Shown in pieces: positions 8,596-18,193 of a stretch of DNA of 64,000 nucleotides (position 1 is the first letter of the stretch; each line of letters begins with the position of its first letter). The position numbers and the translations under genes are program-made. This stretch comes from Chitinophagaceae bacterium (GTDB taxonomy: Bacteria; Bacteroidota; Bacteroidia; Chitinophagales; UBA10324). The stretch is from contig JADKFU010000004.1 of NCBI GenBank assembly GCA_016717285.1, positions 124,001-188,000 of the forward strand, in the 5' to 3' direction. The notes below the pieces were generated by a model. The model was not told where the DNA came from. It searched no databases and saw only the letters and a list, made by a program, of their open reading frames with translations.

Positions 8596-9561
8596 ATGAC
8601 TGACCAATACAGTGACAAAGACCAAAAAGAAACCCGGGGCGGCTACGGCGCAGGGCTTGTAGAAGTGGCCAGGAAAAATCCGAAGGTGGTTGCTTTAACC
8701 GCGGATCTTGCAGGCTCTCTTCGTATGGATGCATTCATCAAAGAATTTCCTGAAAGATTTATTCAGGTTGGTATTGCGGAAGCAAACATGATGGGCATTG
8801 CAGCAGGACTTACCATCGGCGGAAAAATTCCTTACACCGGAACATTTGCCAATTTCTCCACCGGACGTGTGTACGATCAGATTCGTCAGTCCATTGCGTA
8901 CTCCGGAAAAAATGTAAAGATCTGTGCGTCACATGCAGGTCTAACTTTGGGTGAAGATGGTGCCACGCACCAGATTCTCGAAGACATCGGCCTCATGCGC
9001 ATGTTGCCGGGCATGACGGTGATTGTTCCTTGTGATTACAATCAAACCAAAGCGGCTACACTTGCCATCGCGGATCATGTGGGTCCGGTTTACCTTCGTT
9101 TCGGTCGGCCGAAAGTGGCTAATTTCACTTCAGAAAGCGAACCATTACAGATTGGAAAAGCACAACTGCTTATTTCAGGAAGTGATGTATCCATCTTTGC
9201 AACAGGGCATATGGTTTGGAAAGCGATTGAAGCATCGCGTATGCTCGCTGGCGAAGGAATCAAAGCGGAAGTGATAAATATTCATACCATTAAACCATTG
9301 GATGAAAAGGCAGTCATCGCTTCTGTTTCCAAAACGGGCTGCGCGGTAACTGCGGAAGAACACCAGATTTTTGGCGGATTGGGAGATTTGATAGCAGGTG
9401 TGGTGGCACGTCATCAACCGGTTCCGATGGAAATGGTAGCTGTGAATGATTCTTTTGGAGAAAGCGGAAAGCCCGAAGAACTGCTGGTGAAATATGGAAT
9501 TGATACACCACATATCGTAGTGGCCGCACACCAGGCCGTCAACAGGAAGAAAAAAAGCTGA
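8596..9561 (+). CDS. Transketolase, C-terminal (pyrimidine-binding) subunit
   Basis: The 321-residue protein corresponds to the middle and C-terminal domains of transketolase. It has the pyrimidine-binding glutamate region (QVGIAEANMMGIAAGL), the typical CASHAGLTLGEDGATHQ, and the C-terminal sugar-phosphate part (TAEEHQIFGGLGDLIAGV). It should pair with the product of 4650-5492 to give one active enzyme. It starts at an ATG directly after a low-complexity repeat tract, so any promoter must lie in the repeat or upstream in the VWA genes. Confidence 0.95.
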   Translation: MTDQYSDKDQKETRGGYGAGLVEVARKNPKVVALTADLAGSLRMDAFIKEFPERFIQVGIAEANMMGIAAGLTIGGKIPYTGTFANFSTGRVYDQIRQSIAYSGKNVKICASHAGLTLGEDGATHQILEDIGLMRMLPGMTVIVPCDYNQTKAATLAIADHVGPVYLRFGRPKVANFTSESEPLQIGKAQLLISGSDVSIFATGHMVWKAIEASRMLAGEGIKAEVINIHTIKPLDEKAVIASVSKTGCAVTAEEHQIFGGLGDLIAGVVARHQPVPMEMVAVNDSFGESGKPEELLVKYGIDTPHIVVAAHQAVNRKKKS

Positions 9562-9628
9562 CAGATAGAAACGGAAGCAGCTATTCTTCAGCTTTTATTT
9601 TTGAGAACTGCAACCGACCACCAATAGC

Positions 9629-10207
9629 TTGCTTCCTGGACATACTTTGCACAGAGAGGACACTGTAACAGACGAAGAGATTCTTGCGGCTTTTCGCATG
9701 GCGGAAAAGCGGGAACTTGCATTTACCTGGCTGGTAAAGCGCGATCAGAAAAAAATATACTGGTTCATCAGGCGAATGGTGATCGATCATGATGATGCCA
9801 ACGACCTCGTGCAGGACACCTTTATCAGGGCGTGGAACAGTTTGTCAGGCTTTCGTGGTGAATCAAAAATCATTTATTGGCTCTATCGCATCGCCACCAA
9901 CATCACCCTCACTTATTTAGATAAGAAGAAACGCAAAGGATTATTGCCAATTCCTGAGGAAGCAGATTCTTTAATGGAAAAATTACATTCAGGAAATTTC
10001 ATCAATGGCAATAATATTCAAATGCATTTGCAGGAAGCCATTCTCTCCTTACCTGAAAGACAACGGCTTGTGTTTCAACTGCGCTATTACGATGAAATTC
10101 CTTACGAAGAAATGTCCGGCATGCTTGATACATCAGTCGGTGCATTGAAGGCCAGCTATCACCATGCAGTTAAAAAAGTGGAGAAATACATGCTCGATCA
10201 TCAATAA
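9629..10207 (+). CDS. ECF-type RNA polymerase sigma factor
   Basis: The product carries sigma region 2 (YWFIRRMVIDHDDANDLVQDTF, in part) and region 4 (LPERQRLVFQLRYYDEIPYE, then GALKASYHHAVKKVEKY) joined by a short linker, as in extracytoplasmic-function sigma factors. It directs RNA polymerase to a stress or envelope regulon. The start is uncertain: the longest frame uses TTG 9629, another TTG lies at 9647, and family members usually begin near the TDEEILAAF segment. The next gene encodes a single-pass membrane protein that probably serves as its anti-sigma partner, followed by a Spy-like protein. Confidence 0.9.
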   Translation: MLPGHTLHREDTVTDEEILAAFRMAEKRELAFTWLVKRDQKKIYWFIRRMVIDHDDANDLVQDTFIRAWNSLSGFRGESKIIYWLYRIATNITLTYLDKKKRKGLLPIPEEADSLMEKLHSGNFINGNNIQMHLQEAILSLPERQRLVFQLRYYDEIPYEEMSGMLDTSVGALKASYHHAVKKVEKYMLDHQ

Positions 10208-10352
10208 TGTTTTTACCGGATGCATTTAAACTAAAGTTGATGAGAAAAGTCAAGAGGTGCAATCACGAACTGGAGGAAAATAAATCCGGTAGCATGATGT
10301 CGGTGCCTTTAGCGTTTAAAAATCATTTAATAAGTTGAGATGGGTTACTGAA

Positions 10353-10406
10353 GTTGGCTGTGAAGACACAGCCAACGGCGAGGGGGGCGTTTTGTCTTCA
10401 CAAACG
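10353..10406. repeat. Pair of hairpins with TGTGAAGACA core
   Basis: Bases 10353-10362 and 10367-10376 form a perfect 10-bp stem (GTTGGCTGTG / CACAGCCAAC) with loop AAGA. A second imperfect hairpin follows at 10388-10406 and has the same core on the other strand (TTTGTCTTCACAAA). The terminator at 2101-2124 has the same stem end and AAGA loop. The remaining 300-base gap between the sigma gene and the next gene shows no coding region. Confidence 0.7.
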
Positions 10407-10508
10407 GCTATGATAGAACCCGGAACTGTTTTAAATAGATAAATGTTTTTAGCGGTTTTTAATTTGAGAGAGGGCCGGGAATGAGGATTATAGAAGATAA
10501 ATAGAACC

Positions 10509-11075
10509 ATGAAGTCAAGAAACGAAATAACAGAAGAACTAAAATCACTGTCACCTTACCTCGCAAGTTTGTCGCGTGAGCATCCTTTCTATACTTCAGA
10601 AAATTATTTTACGGAAGCAGAAGAAAGCATCTTAGCTGCCATTTCAGGAAAAGAAATTTTTTCTCCCCTCGTTGCTTCTGCAACTGATCAGCCATTTGAA
10701 CTGCCTGCATCTTATTTTGAAATGTTACCTGAGACTATTCTTTCGAGAATTAAGAAACAGTCTTCTCCGGTTATCCGCCGGCTTCCGTCACGAAGCGTTT
10801 GGCTCGCTGCTGCATCTATCGCTATTCTTTTTTTCAGCTCCATCCTGGTGTACAATTACCAGCATCAGCAATCAGATCAACTTGTTCAGGAACAAATAGC
10901 AATAACGACTGATGAAGAAAGCAGCCTGATGATGAATGTTTCAGATATCGATGACGACGCGATCGTGCAATTACTGATTGAATATGATGCAACTACCGGT
11001 TCAACCGCCACTTCCACTGATCCTTCCTTAATAGATGTTATTGAAATTGATGATGCATACCTTGATCAAATCTGA
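10509..11075 (+). CDS. Single-pass membrane protein, putative anti-sigma partner
   Basis: The 188-residue protein has a soluble acidic N-terminal part (about residues 1-95), one membrane segment (SVWLAAASIAILFFSSILVY, about 96-115) and an acidic periplasmic tail with DIDDDAIVQLLIEYD. The tail motif resembles the C-terminal ends of small proteins that follow ECF sigma genes in Bacteroidota. No classical zinc anti-sigma motif (HxxxCxxC) is present. Its place directly after the sigma gene suggests an anti-sigma or sensor role; that is inference from context. The next gene begins 17 bases after its stop. Confidence 0.65.
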   Translation: MKSRNEITEELKSLSPYLASLSREHPFYTSENYFTEAEESILAAISGKEIFSPLVASATDQPFELPASYFEMLPETILSRIKKQSSPVIRRLPSRSVWLAAASIAILFFSSILVYNYQHQQSDQLVQEQIAITTDEESSLMMNVSDIDDDAIVQLLIEYDATTGSTATSTDPSLIDVIEIDDAYLDQI

Positions 11076-11091
11076 CATAAATCAAATAACC

Positions 11092-11601
11092 ATGTTAACC
11101 CGAATGTCTGTCAATCGCCTGGCTACTTCCGCCACATTTTTTTGTTTTTGTTTGCTTTCGATCACATCCGTGATGGCACAACCTCTTGTTGCACAGGATA
11201 GGAAAGACGATGTGGAAGCACGCCGCATCGGTTTCTATACCAATGAGATGCAACTCACACCCGAAGAAGCACAGGTCTTCTGGCCCGTTTACAATAAATA
11301 CCGTGATGAAGTGGAAACACTTAAGAAAGAGCGTGTAACAGAATTGCTGTCTGCCAAAATCAACTTCGACAGCTATACTGATGAACAGGTAAATAAGGTG
11401 ATTGAAAATGAATTCATTTCAAGACAAAAGGAACTTGATATTGCAAAGCGCTACAACAATGAATTCAAGAAAATTTTGCCGGTTAAAAAAGTGGCCAAGC
11501 TGTACCGCGCCGAACAGCTTTTTAAAATTTCCTTACTCAAGGATATGCACCAGGAAAGAGGCACGAAGCCAGGACCTGCTGCTCCTGCCCCAAAAAATTA
11601 A
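11092..11601 (+). CDS. Periplasmic Spy/CpxP-like helical protein
   Basis: I place the start at ATG 11092, which gives a proper signal peptide (LATSATFFCFCLLSITSVMAQ) and 169 residues. A longer frame from 11035 would overlap the upstream gene. The mature part is charged and helical: RRIGFYTNEMQLTPEEAQVF, then WPVYNKYRDEVETLKKE, and a proline-rich end. The LTPEEAQxFWPVY pattern occurs in small Bacteroidota proteins that resemble the periplasmic chaperone Spy in their LTxxQ helix. It probably belongs to the regulon or feedback loop of the adjacent sigma factor. Confidence 0.7.
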   Translation: MLTRMSVNRLATSATFFCFCLLSITSVMAQPLVAQDRKDDVEARRIGFYTNEMQLTPEEAQVFWPVYNKYRDEVETLKKERVTELLSAKINFDSYTDEQVNKVIENEFISRQKELDIAKRYNNEFKKILPVKKVAKLYRAEQLFKISLLKDMHQERGTKPGPAAPAPKN

Positions 11602-11716
11602 TCAACCTTCGATTTGAATAAAAAGCAAGCACACTTCCCGGCCTGCCCTGACCTCCCAATCATTCAAATCACTTTCCGATATTTCAAGTACTTTTACGGC
11701 CTTAAATGCAAAATCG

Positions 11717-11929
11717 ATGGAACCTCTCTTTTTAATCAGCATGCCCGGCGGCAGTGAATGGATATTGATTTTTCTCGCAATCCTGCTGCTCTTTGGTGGC
11801 AAAAAAATTCCCGAGCTGATGCGGGGTATTGGTAAAGGAATCCGTGAATTCAACAGTGCAAAAGCAAATGTGCAACAGGAGTTGGAAGACGGAATGAAAG
11901 AAGCCGATAAAAAAGACCGTCCCGCATAA
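11717..11929 (+). CDS. tatA: Sec-independent translocase subunit TatA/TatE
   Basis: The 70-residue protein has one N-terminal membrane segment (WILIFLAILLLFGGKKIPEL) followed by the hallmark amphipathic helix GIGKGIREFNSAK and a charged tail. TatA forms the pore-like oligomer of the twin-arginine pathway that exports folded proteins. The FGGKKIPELMRGIGKGIREF block is diagnostic. It lies 29 bases upstream of gatA. No tatC is in the window. Confidence 0.95.
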   Translation: MEPLFLISMPGGSEWILIFLAILLLFGGKKIPELMRGIGKGIREFNSAKANVQQELEDGMKEADKKDRPA

Positions 11930-11958
11930 ACTGCTTTTCGCAGTTTCAGATCACCGCT

Positions 11959-13389
11959 ATGTTTTATTCTTCGCTCGAAACTATTCAGCTTGATCTGAAA
12001 AGTGGTGCTGTTTCCTGCACTGAACTGGTGCAGCATTATCTCACAAATATCCATCTTCACAAAAATTTAAATGCTTTTATTGAAGTATTTGAAGAAGAAG
12101 CAATCGAACAGGCAACTGTTATTGATCAGAAATTAAAAGATGGCACAGCCGGAAAATTAGCCGGTATGGTGATCTCCATCAAAGATGTTCTCTGCTATAA
12201 AAATCATAAAGTATCTGCCGCCAGCAAAATGCTGGAATCCTTTACTGCTCTCTACACAGCAACTGCGGTTGAACGCCTTTTGCAGGAAGATGCCATTATA
12301 ATCGGCCGCACCAATTGTGACGAATTTGCGATGGGCTCTTCGAATGAAAACTCTGCTTTCGGAAATGTTTTAAATGGCTTCGATTCATCAAGGGTTCCGG
12401 GAGGTTCATCTGGTGGCGCTGCAGTTTCTGTTCAAATGAATATGTGTCTGGCAGCACTCGGAAGTGACACTGGTGGTTCAGTCCGTCAACCTGCTTCCTT
12501 CTGCGGCTTGGTGGGGATGAAACCAACTTATGGCCGGATTTCCAGATATGGATTAGTCGCTTATGCATCCTCTTTCGATCAGATCGGAACGCTTACCCAT
12601 AATATAACTGATGCAGCCTTGTTGCTTGAAATAATGGCAGGACCAGATGAATATGACAGTACCGTTGCATCTAAAACAGTGGAGGCGTATTCAAAAAAAC
12701 TGCAACCAAAAGAAAAATACTTGATTGCCTGCCTGCCGGAAGTTTCAACGCATGAAAAAGTGGATGCTTCTATCCGATTTTGGATGGATGGTTTTTTCGA
12801 TCAACTGAAATCCATTGGACATGACGTTGCTCCCGTTTCATTTCCATACCTGGATTATCTCGTTCCCGCTTATTATGTGCTCACTACTGCCGAAGCATCT
12901 GCTAATCTCGCCCGATATGATGGCATCAGGTACGGATATCGTCAGAAAAATGCGCAGGATCTTCAGCAACTCTACAGGCAAAACCGGTCGGAAGGATTTG
13001 GAAAGGAAGTGAAGCGCCGCATCATGCTCGGCACATTTGTCCTGAGTGCCGGCTACTACGATGCCTTCTACAGCCGCGCGCAAAAAGTCCGCAGACTGAT
13101 ACTTGAATCAACCGAAAAAATACTTAGTGAGCACGATTTCATCATACTGCCCACCACACCTGCTGCCGCATTTAAAATAGGTGCATCAGGAAACGATCCC
13201 GTACAATCTTTTCTTGCCGATATTTTTACGGTGCAGGCTAACTTATCAGGAATTCCTGCCATCTCCTTGCCATTGGGCAAAGATGAAAATGGGTTACCAT
13301 TTGGTGTTCAGGTAATGTCCGCACGCTTTAACGAAAGTGAATTGTTTGCCTTTTCAGAATACCTCATGAAAAAATTTACGATACCATAA
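11959..13389 (+). CDS. gatA: Glutamyl-tRNA(Gln) amidotransferase subunit A
   Basis: This 476-residue protein is an amidase-signature enzyme. The Ser-cisSer-Lys triad is visible: Lys in VISIKDVLC (about residue 76), the glycine-serine block VPGGSSGGAAVSV, and GSDTGGSVRQPASFCG. As part of GatCAB it amidates misacylated Glu-tRNA(Gln) with ammonia from glutamine. RTNCDEFAMGSSNENSAFG is typical of GatA rather than general amidases. gatB and gatC are not in the window. Confidence 0.95.
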   Translation: MFYSSLETIQLDLKSGAVSCTELVQHYLTNIHLHKNLNAFIEVFEEEAIEQATVIDQKLKDGTAGKLAGMVISIKDVLCYKNHKVSAASKMLESFTALYTATAVERLLQEDAIIIGRTNCDEFAMGSSNENSAFGNVLNGFDSSRVPGGSSGGAAVSVQMNMCLAALGSDTGGSVRQPASFCGLVGMKPTYGRISRYGLVAYASSFDQIGTLTHNITDAALLLEIMAGPDEYDSTVASKTVEAYSKKLQPKEKYLIACLPEVSTHEKVDASIRFWMDGFFDQLKSIGHDVAPVSFPYLDYLVPAYYVLTTAEASANLARYDGIRYGYRQKNAQDLQQLYRQNRSEGFGKEVKRRIMLGTFVLSAGYYDAFYSRAQKVRRLILESTEKILSEHDFIILPTTPAAAFKIGASGNDPVQSFLADIFTVQANLSGIPAISLPLGKDENGLPFGVQVMSARFNESELFAFSEYLMKKFTIP

Positions 13390-13627
13390 TCCTTAAAAAC
13401 CAAGACCGTAAATCAGGAAAGCCGTGATGAAGATATCAATCTGAGGTGCTTCCTGATATTTTAACTGATTAGTAATGAAGAGTTTCCTTTTGAATTACCT
13501 GAACAATAAACTCGTTAATCAGGTGTTAAAGCAGCCGGAAAAATGCCAACGTCATTCCCTTTCCGGTAATAATTTCCGTATTTTGCAGCAAATTTTCCCT
13601 CACTATAGATGTAATTAAAACCTCGTA

Positions 13628-15694
13628 ATGACGAAGAACGACCTCTTTAAAAAAATCTTTGCAGCTTTTCTCTTCGCCTTTAGCTGCTTAGTCCTTCAGA
13701 TCAATGTTGCCTTTGCGCAGCAACCACCATGGGTTCATACGAATGAACCTGTGTTGCCGGAACCACAGCTTTTGCCCGATCAGTTTGAAAGCAATGACTC
13801 CCTTAACGAGGTGGATAATGAGTTGGCTGTATCAGATAGCATGCAGGAACCAAAAGTTTCCTTCGCCAACGTGGACGTCCCATTGTACGAGGACTCCATT
13901 TACCGCGCAAGGTTGGGTGCCATGGTAACACCGGTGACCTTAACGTATAATGAGGAGGTAAAAAAATACATCAACCTGTACGTGCTCAACCGGCGTGAAC
14001 AGGTGTCGAGAATGCTTGGACTGAGTAAGATTTATTTCCCGATTTTCGACCAGGTATTTGCACAATATGGTGTTCCGCCTGAGGTAAAATACCTCTCCAT
14101 CATTGAATCAGCACTGAATCCACACGCCGTTTCCCGCGTGGGCGCAACAGGAATGTGGCAATTCATGTATGGTACAGCAAAGCAGTATGGACTGAATATT
14201 AATTCTTATGTGGATGAACGAAAGGACATTATCCGTTCAACCGAAGGTGCAGCACAATACCTGAAAAGCATGTATGATGTATATGGCGATTGGCTGCTGG
14301 CCATTGCTTCCTACAATTGTGGTCCGGGCAATGTGAACCGTGCTATTTCATTATCCGGTGGCAATACTTTTTGGGAAATCCGTAATTATTTACCGCGTGA
14401 AACCCGAAACTATGTGCCTGCCTTTATTGCGGCCGTTTATGTGATGACGTACTATGAATTGCATGATCTTTCTCCTGACTATCCGAAATACAGCTTTGAG
14501 CCGATTACCAGTGTTACAGTAAGCGATAAAATGTCCTGCGACCAGATTGCAAAGTATACCGGCTTAAGCATGGAAGAATTTAAATTTTTAAATCCCGGAC
14601 TTAAATGCAGCGTGATTCCCGGCGGAAGTGTTTGTTCTTATGAATGTAAGTTGCCCACCGACCGCATTGCCATGTTTGATGCAAGCAAAGATTCCATCAT
14701 CCTGTATTCATTGAATGCAAAAGGCATTTTTGAAGGAGGATATATTCCGGGCGCAAATACTACATATACTGTTCGCAAGGGTGATAATCTTGGAAAAATC
14801 GCCGGCAAATACCATGTGTCGGTTACCCAAATCAAGAAATGGAACCACCTTCACAGTTCTACGATTCATGTTGGTCAAAAGCTTAAAATCAATAACGGCC
14901 ACGGCACTTCAACAGCCACCGCTTCTGCTACCAAAAAAGTTATTACTCCGGCACCACCATCAGCAAAGTCTGAAGTTTCTGTTGCTGAAAATGCTACCGG
15001 AAATGAATCGAACAGCGCAACTGTAAAAAAGACCTACACCGTTCGCCAGGGAGATAATTTGAATAAAATTGCTGCTTCACAAAAGGTAAGTGTTGTTCAA
15101 ATTAAAGAATGGAATAACCTGAGCAGTTCCACTATAAAAACGGGAGAGAAATTAAAGCTCTACAATCCCAAAACAATAGAAAGTTCAGGTTCAACAATTG
15201 CCGATACGGCAAATGAAAAACAACCGGCAAATACAGCAACTGCTGCTTCTCAATCTGTTTCTAAAACAACTCCTGTTACCACCGCAAAGAGCATTACTTA
15301 CACGGTAAAAAAAGGAGACTATCTCGGAAAAATTGCAGAAAAGCACCAGGTAACCATTTCCCAAATCAGGAATTGGAATAAGTTGAAAAGCACGACTGTA
15401 ACAGTAGGACAAAAACTAAAAATCTATCCTTCCGGAAGCGAACCTTTGGCAATTGCTGCCAACAAACCGGCAACAGTTGCATCTCCTTACACTGCAACTG
15501 CAAAATCCACTGGTGCTATTAAGCCTGAAGCACCTTCCAACTATGTGTATTACAAAGCGCGGAATGGAGATACGCTCTGGGAAATAGCCCAACGTCATGG
15601 AACAACGGTAGATGAAATCAGGAAACTTAACGGTGCCTCAAAGTGCAATAACTTAAAAGTGGGTACTGTTTTAAAACTAAGTTCAAAAGGTTAG
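13628..15694 (+). CDS. MltD-like lytic transglycosylase with four LysM repeats
   Basis: The 688-residue protein has a signal peptide (ending VAFAQQ) and an SLT domain around residues 130-270. The catalytic Glu lies in LSIIESALNPHAVSRVGATG (about residue 159), followed by GMWQFMYGTAKQYGL and SYNCGPGNVNRAI. Four LysM peptidoglycan-binding repeats follow at about 379-422, 468-512, 556-600 and 641-685, separated by Ser/Thr/Ala-rich linkers. Enzymes of this type cleave the MurNAc-GlcNAc bond non-hydrolytically in the periplasm. The count of four LysM repeats is visible from the recurring YTVRKGDNLGKIA pattern. Confidence 0.93.
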   Translation: MTKNDLFKKIFAAFLFAFSCLVLQINVAFAQQPPWVHTNEPVLPEPQLLPDQFESNDSLNEVDNELAVSDSMQEPKVSFANVDVPLYEDSIYRARLGAMVTPVTLTYNEEVKKYINLYVLNRREQVSRMLGLSKIYFPIFDQVFAQYGVPPEVKYLSIIESALNPHAVSRVGATGMWQFMYGTAKQYGLNINSYVDERKDIIRSTEGAAQYLKSMYDVYGDWLLAIASYNCGPGNVNRAISLSGGNTFWEIRNYLPRETRNYVPAFIAAVYVMTYYELHDLSPDYPKYSFEPITSVTVSDKMSCDQIAKYTGLSMEEFKFLNPGLKCSVIPGGSVCSYECKLPTDRIAMFDASKDSIILYSLNAKGIFEGGYIPGANTTYTVRKGDNLGKIAGKYHVSVTQIKKWNHLHSSTIHVGQKLKINNGHGTSTATASATKKVITPAPPSAKSEVSVAENATGNESNSATVKKTYTVRQGDNLNKIAASQKVSVVQIKEWNNLSSSTIKTGEKLKLYNPKTIESSGSTIADTANEKQPANTATAASQSVSKTTPVTTAKSITYTVKKGDYLGKIAEKHQVTISQIRNWNKLKSTTVTVGQKLKIYPSGSEPLAIAANKPATVASPYTATAKSTGAIKPEAPSNYVYYKARNGDTLWEIAQRHGTTVDEIRKLNGASKCNNLKVGTVLKLSSKG

Positions 15695-15769
15695 TTGTTG
15701 CTGAACCAATACGGTCATTCTGATACATAAAAAATAAAAAACAGTCTGCACTTCTGAAATAAATAAGTG

Positions 15770-15777
15770 TATTTTTG
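15770..15777 (+). promoter_or_regulatory. Candidate -7 element upstream of chromate transporter
   Basis: TATTTTTG matches TAnnTTTG exactly and lies about 80 bases before the gene start at 15858. No good TTG is present at the -33 spacing. Confidence 0.3.
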
Positions 15778-15857
15778 GCGGCCTTTTCATTCCTACCAGT
15801 TGTGGGAGAAATAGCACCCATTTCATTCATCATTGAACGCTTAGATTTCTATACTTT

Positions 15858-17114
15858 TTGACTACCCAGGATACACAACCGCAGGCGGCATTGAACTCCG
15901 AGATAGAAATTCAGAAACCTGTTTCCTTTTTCTACATTTTCACCACCTTTTTGAAAGCAGGGTGTCTTGGCTTCGGTGGATTTATGTCGCTCATTTCAGT
16001 TGTTGAAAGTATTATCGTAAGAAAAAGGAAATTGCTTACTCCTGAAGAAATGCTGGATGGTATTTCCCTGGCCAGCCTTCTTCCCGGACCGCAAGCCGTA
16101 AATGTTGTCGCTTATACTGGTAATAAATTAAAAGGTCCGTGGGGAGCTGTGGTTGCAGGGGTAGCAGTGGTGTTGCCATCCTTCCTGCTAATGGTAATGT
16201 TGAGTTATCTCTATGGTATTTATGGAAATATTCCTGAAGTAAAACGATTTTTCCAGGGTTTTGTACCTGCTGTAGTGGCGGTAATTATCAGCGTAGCATA
16301 CCGGATGGCAAAGCAGAATGTAAAAGGCAAGATTGAATTGTTTCTGGTACTGCTGGCTATAGCAGGACTCATCTTTATTCCAAGGGATTACCGGTTATAT
16401 GTGACTTTCCTTTTAGTGCTCACTTTCGGATTAATTGGCTATTTTCTTTTCACTGATAAGAAAGCCCTTGCCAATGCACCTAAAATTGCGCGCATAAAAT
16501 TTCCTTATATAACCACAAGTCTTGTGTTGGTGATGATTGCGACACTCGCTGCAGGACTTTACGTTCCCGTTGAAGATCCAAAGAGTCTTTTCAACCTTGT
16601 AAAAACTTTTGGTGGACTAAGTGTGATGTTATTTGGTGGCGGTTATGTAATTATTCCCATCATTCAACACCATGTGGTAGAAGTATTTCATTGGGTTACG
16701 CAAACATCTTTTAAAGATGGCATTGCTTTCAGCCAGGTAATGCCGGGTCCGATCCTGATTGCCGCGGCTTTTATCGGCTTTCAGGTAAAAGGAATAACTG
16801 GTGCTTTACTTTCTACGATTGCCATTTTTACACCACCTGCCATCCTGATGGTGGCAGCCTCTAAAGCAATGGAATTTTTTAAGAAGTCTGTGATCGCTAA
16901 ATCTGTTTTGCGCGGCATCCGTTGTGGTGTAATCGGTATGATCTTTTTTGCAGCCTGGGAGCTTACCAAAACAACAGATTATTCCTCTTTTGCTGCTTTT
17001 TGGCCTTCATTACTTATTTTTGGCGGAACCTTAGTGGCGCTCATAAAATTTAATGTTGATGTAGTGTACTTAATTCCGGCTGCCGGATTAGTCGGATTTT
17101 TTCTTTACCCATAA
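15858..17114 (+). CDS. chrA: Chromate transporter (CHR family, two-domain)
   Basis: The 418-residue membrane protein has two homologous halves. The first carries FLKAGCLGFGGFMSLISVVE and LASLLPGPQAVNVVAYTGNK; the second FGGLSVMLFGGGYVIIPIIQ and AFSQVMPGPILIAAAFIG. The paired GFGG and MPGP motifs define the CHR superfamily, whose members export chromate or act as anion porters. The frame starts at TTG 15858; no in-frame ATG occurs until inside the first membrane segment. The true substrate in this organism is not known. Confidence 0.88.
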   Translation: MTTQDTQPQAALNSEIEIQKPVSFFYIFTTFLKAGCLGFGGFMSLISVVESIIVRKRKLLTPEEMLDGISLASLLPGPQAVNVVAYTGNKLKGPWGAVVAGVAVVLPSFLLMVMLSYLYGIYGNIPEVKRFFQGFVPAVVAVIISVAYRMAKQNVKGKIELFLVLLAIAGLIFIPRDYRLYVTFLLVLTFGLIGYFLFTDKKALANAPKIARIKFPYITTSLVLVMIATLAAGLYVPVEDPKSLFNLVKTFGGLSVMLFGGGYVIIPIIQHHVVEVFHWVTQTSFKDGIAFSQVMPGPILIAAAFIGFQVKGITGALLSTIAIFTPPAILMVAASKAMEFFKKSVIAKSVLRGIRCGVIGMIFFAAWELTKTTDYSSFAAFWPSLLIFGGTLVALIKFNVDVVYLIPAAGLVGFFLYP

Positions 17115-17138
17115 AAATTAAGAATTAAACAGAAGAGT

Positions 17139-18167
17139 ATGCAAGCACTTTTCCTAGTAGGTGAACAAAGGTCAGGATCCAATTTACTACGCCTGATGAT
17201 TTCGAATTCGCATGAGATTGCGGCCCCACATCCCCCTCATATCCTGCAACGGATTGATCCGATCATTCCCGTTCATGTAATACTTGATGATGATAAGTTT
17301 AACCAGATGGTAGAAATTGTTTGCCGTTTGGTGGAAACAAATCCTGTGTTGTGGCTCAATACAACATTGAATCGTCAGGAAGTGAAGCGACGCTGCCGTG
17401 AAAAACATGTGATCGCCATTTACGGGGCCGTGATGGATATCTATGGTGAATCCAATGGTGCACAGGCATGGCTATGTAAAAGCATGCAGAACATTCGTTG
17501 GGCTGATCACCTGAATCAATATTTCGGAAATAACAAATACATCTTTCTGCACCGCGATGGCCGGGATGTGGCTTTGTCTTTTTCAAAAGCAGTAATTGGT
17601 GATAAGCATGTGTATTGCATTGCCAAGCAATGGTCGGAATTACAAAGACTTTGTCTTGACGCAAGAGCTAATTTATCCACTGATCGTTATTTCACCGTTT
17701 CGTATACTGAATTAACAGAAGAAACAGAAAGCACGTTACGTAACATGTGTGCATTTCTCGGCATCGAATTCATGCCTGAGATGATGGAATTTTATGACAG
17801 TCAGGAAGCAAAAAATACCGCTGTTGCAAGTTCACTTTGGGAAAATGTGACCAAGCCGATCATGCACCATAACTTCAATAAATTTCTGAAAGAAATGTCT
17901 GAAGCAGATCTGCGTATTTTTGAATCCGTTGCAGGCAATGAACTGGATGAGCTGGGTTATGAAAGAGCATTTGTGAAGAAAGGAGAAGAAATGCAATTTA
18001 CAGCAGAACAGATAGCTGCCTTCAATGCAGAAAATGACCGCCGGAAAAAGGAACAAACGGCGAAGACCGATCCGGAAGACATGGAAAACCGCCGCCGCCA
18101 GGAACAGGTGCTCACCGATCTTAAAGTATTGGCAAAAGAATGGTCGAAGGAAAAAGTAATGTCCTGA
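17139..18167 (+). CDS. Sulfotransferase family protein
   Basis: The 342-residue cytoplasmic protein starts with FLVGEQRSGSNLLRLMI, the 5'-phosphosulfate-binding loop of PAPS-dependent sulfotransferases. YIFLHRDGRDVALSFSK follows around residue 135-150 as the 3'-phosphate-binding motif. Such enzymes move sulfate from PAPS to a hydroxyl or amine acceptor. The C-terminal part (about residues 280-342) is highly charged and helical (NDRRKKEQTAKTDPEDMENR) and is not part of the usual fold. It starts 24 bases after chrA. The acceptor cannot be inferred. Confidence 0.85.
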   Translation: MQALFLVGEQRSGSNLLRLMISNSHEIAAPHPPHILQRIDPIIPVHVILDDDKFNQMVEIVCRLVETNPVLWLNTTLNRQEVKRRCREKHVIAIYGAVMDIYGESNGAQAWLCKSMQNIRWADHLNQYFGNNKYIFLHRDGRDVALSFSKAVIGDKHVYCIAKQWSELQRLCLDARANLSTDRYFTVSYTELTEETESTLRNMCAFLGIEFMPEMMEFYDSQEAKNTAVASSLWENVTKPIMHHNFNKFLKEMSEADLRIFESVAGNELDELGYERAFVKKGEEMQFTAEQIAAFNAENDRRKKEQTAKTDPEDMENRRRQEQVLTDLKVLAKEWSKEKVMS

Positions 18168-18193
18168 TACTTTCCGGAAATAAATTGTAATCT

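Noticed and set aside
11602..12060. 152-codon minus-strand open frame
   Set aside because: It is antisense to tatA and the start of gatA, both of which are certain.
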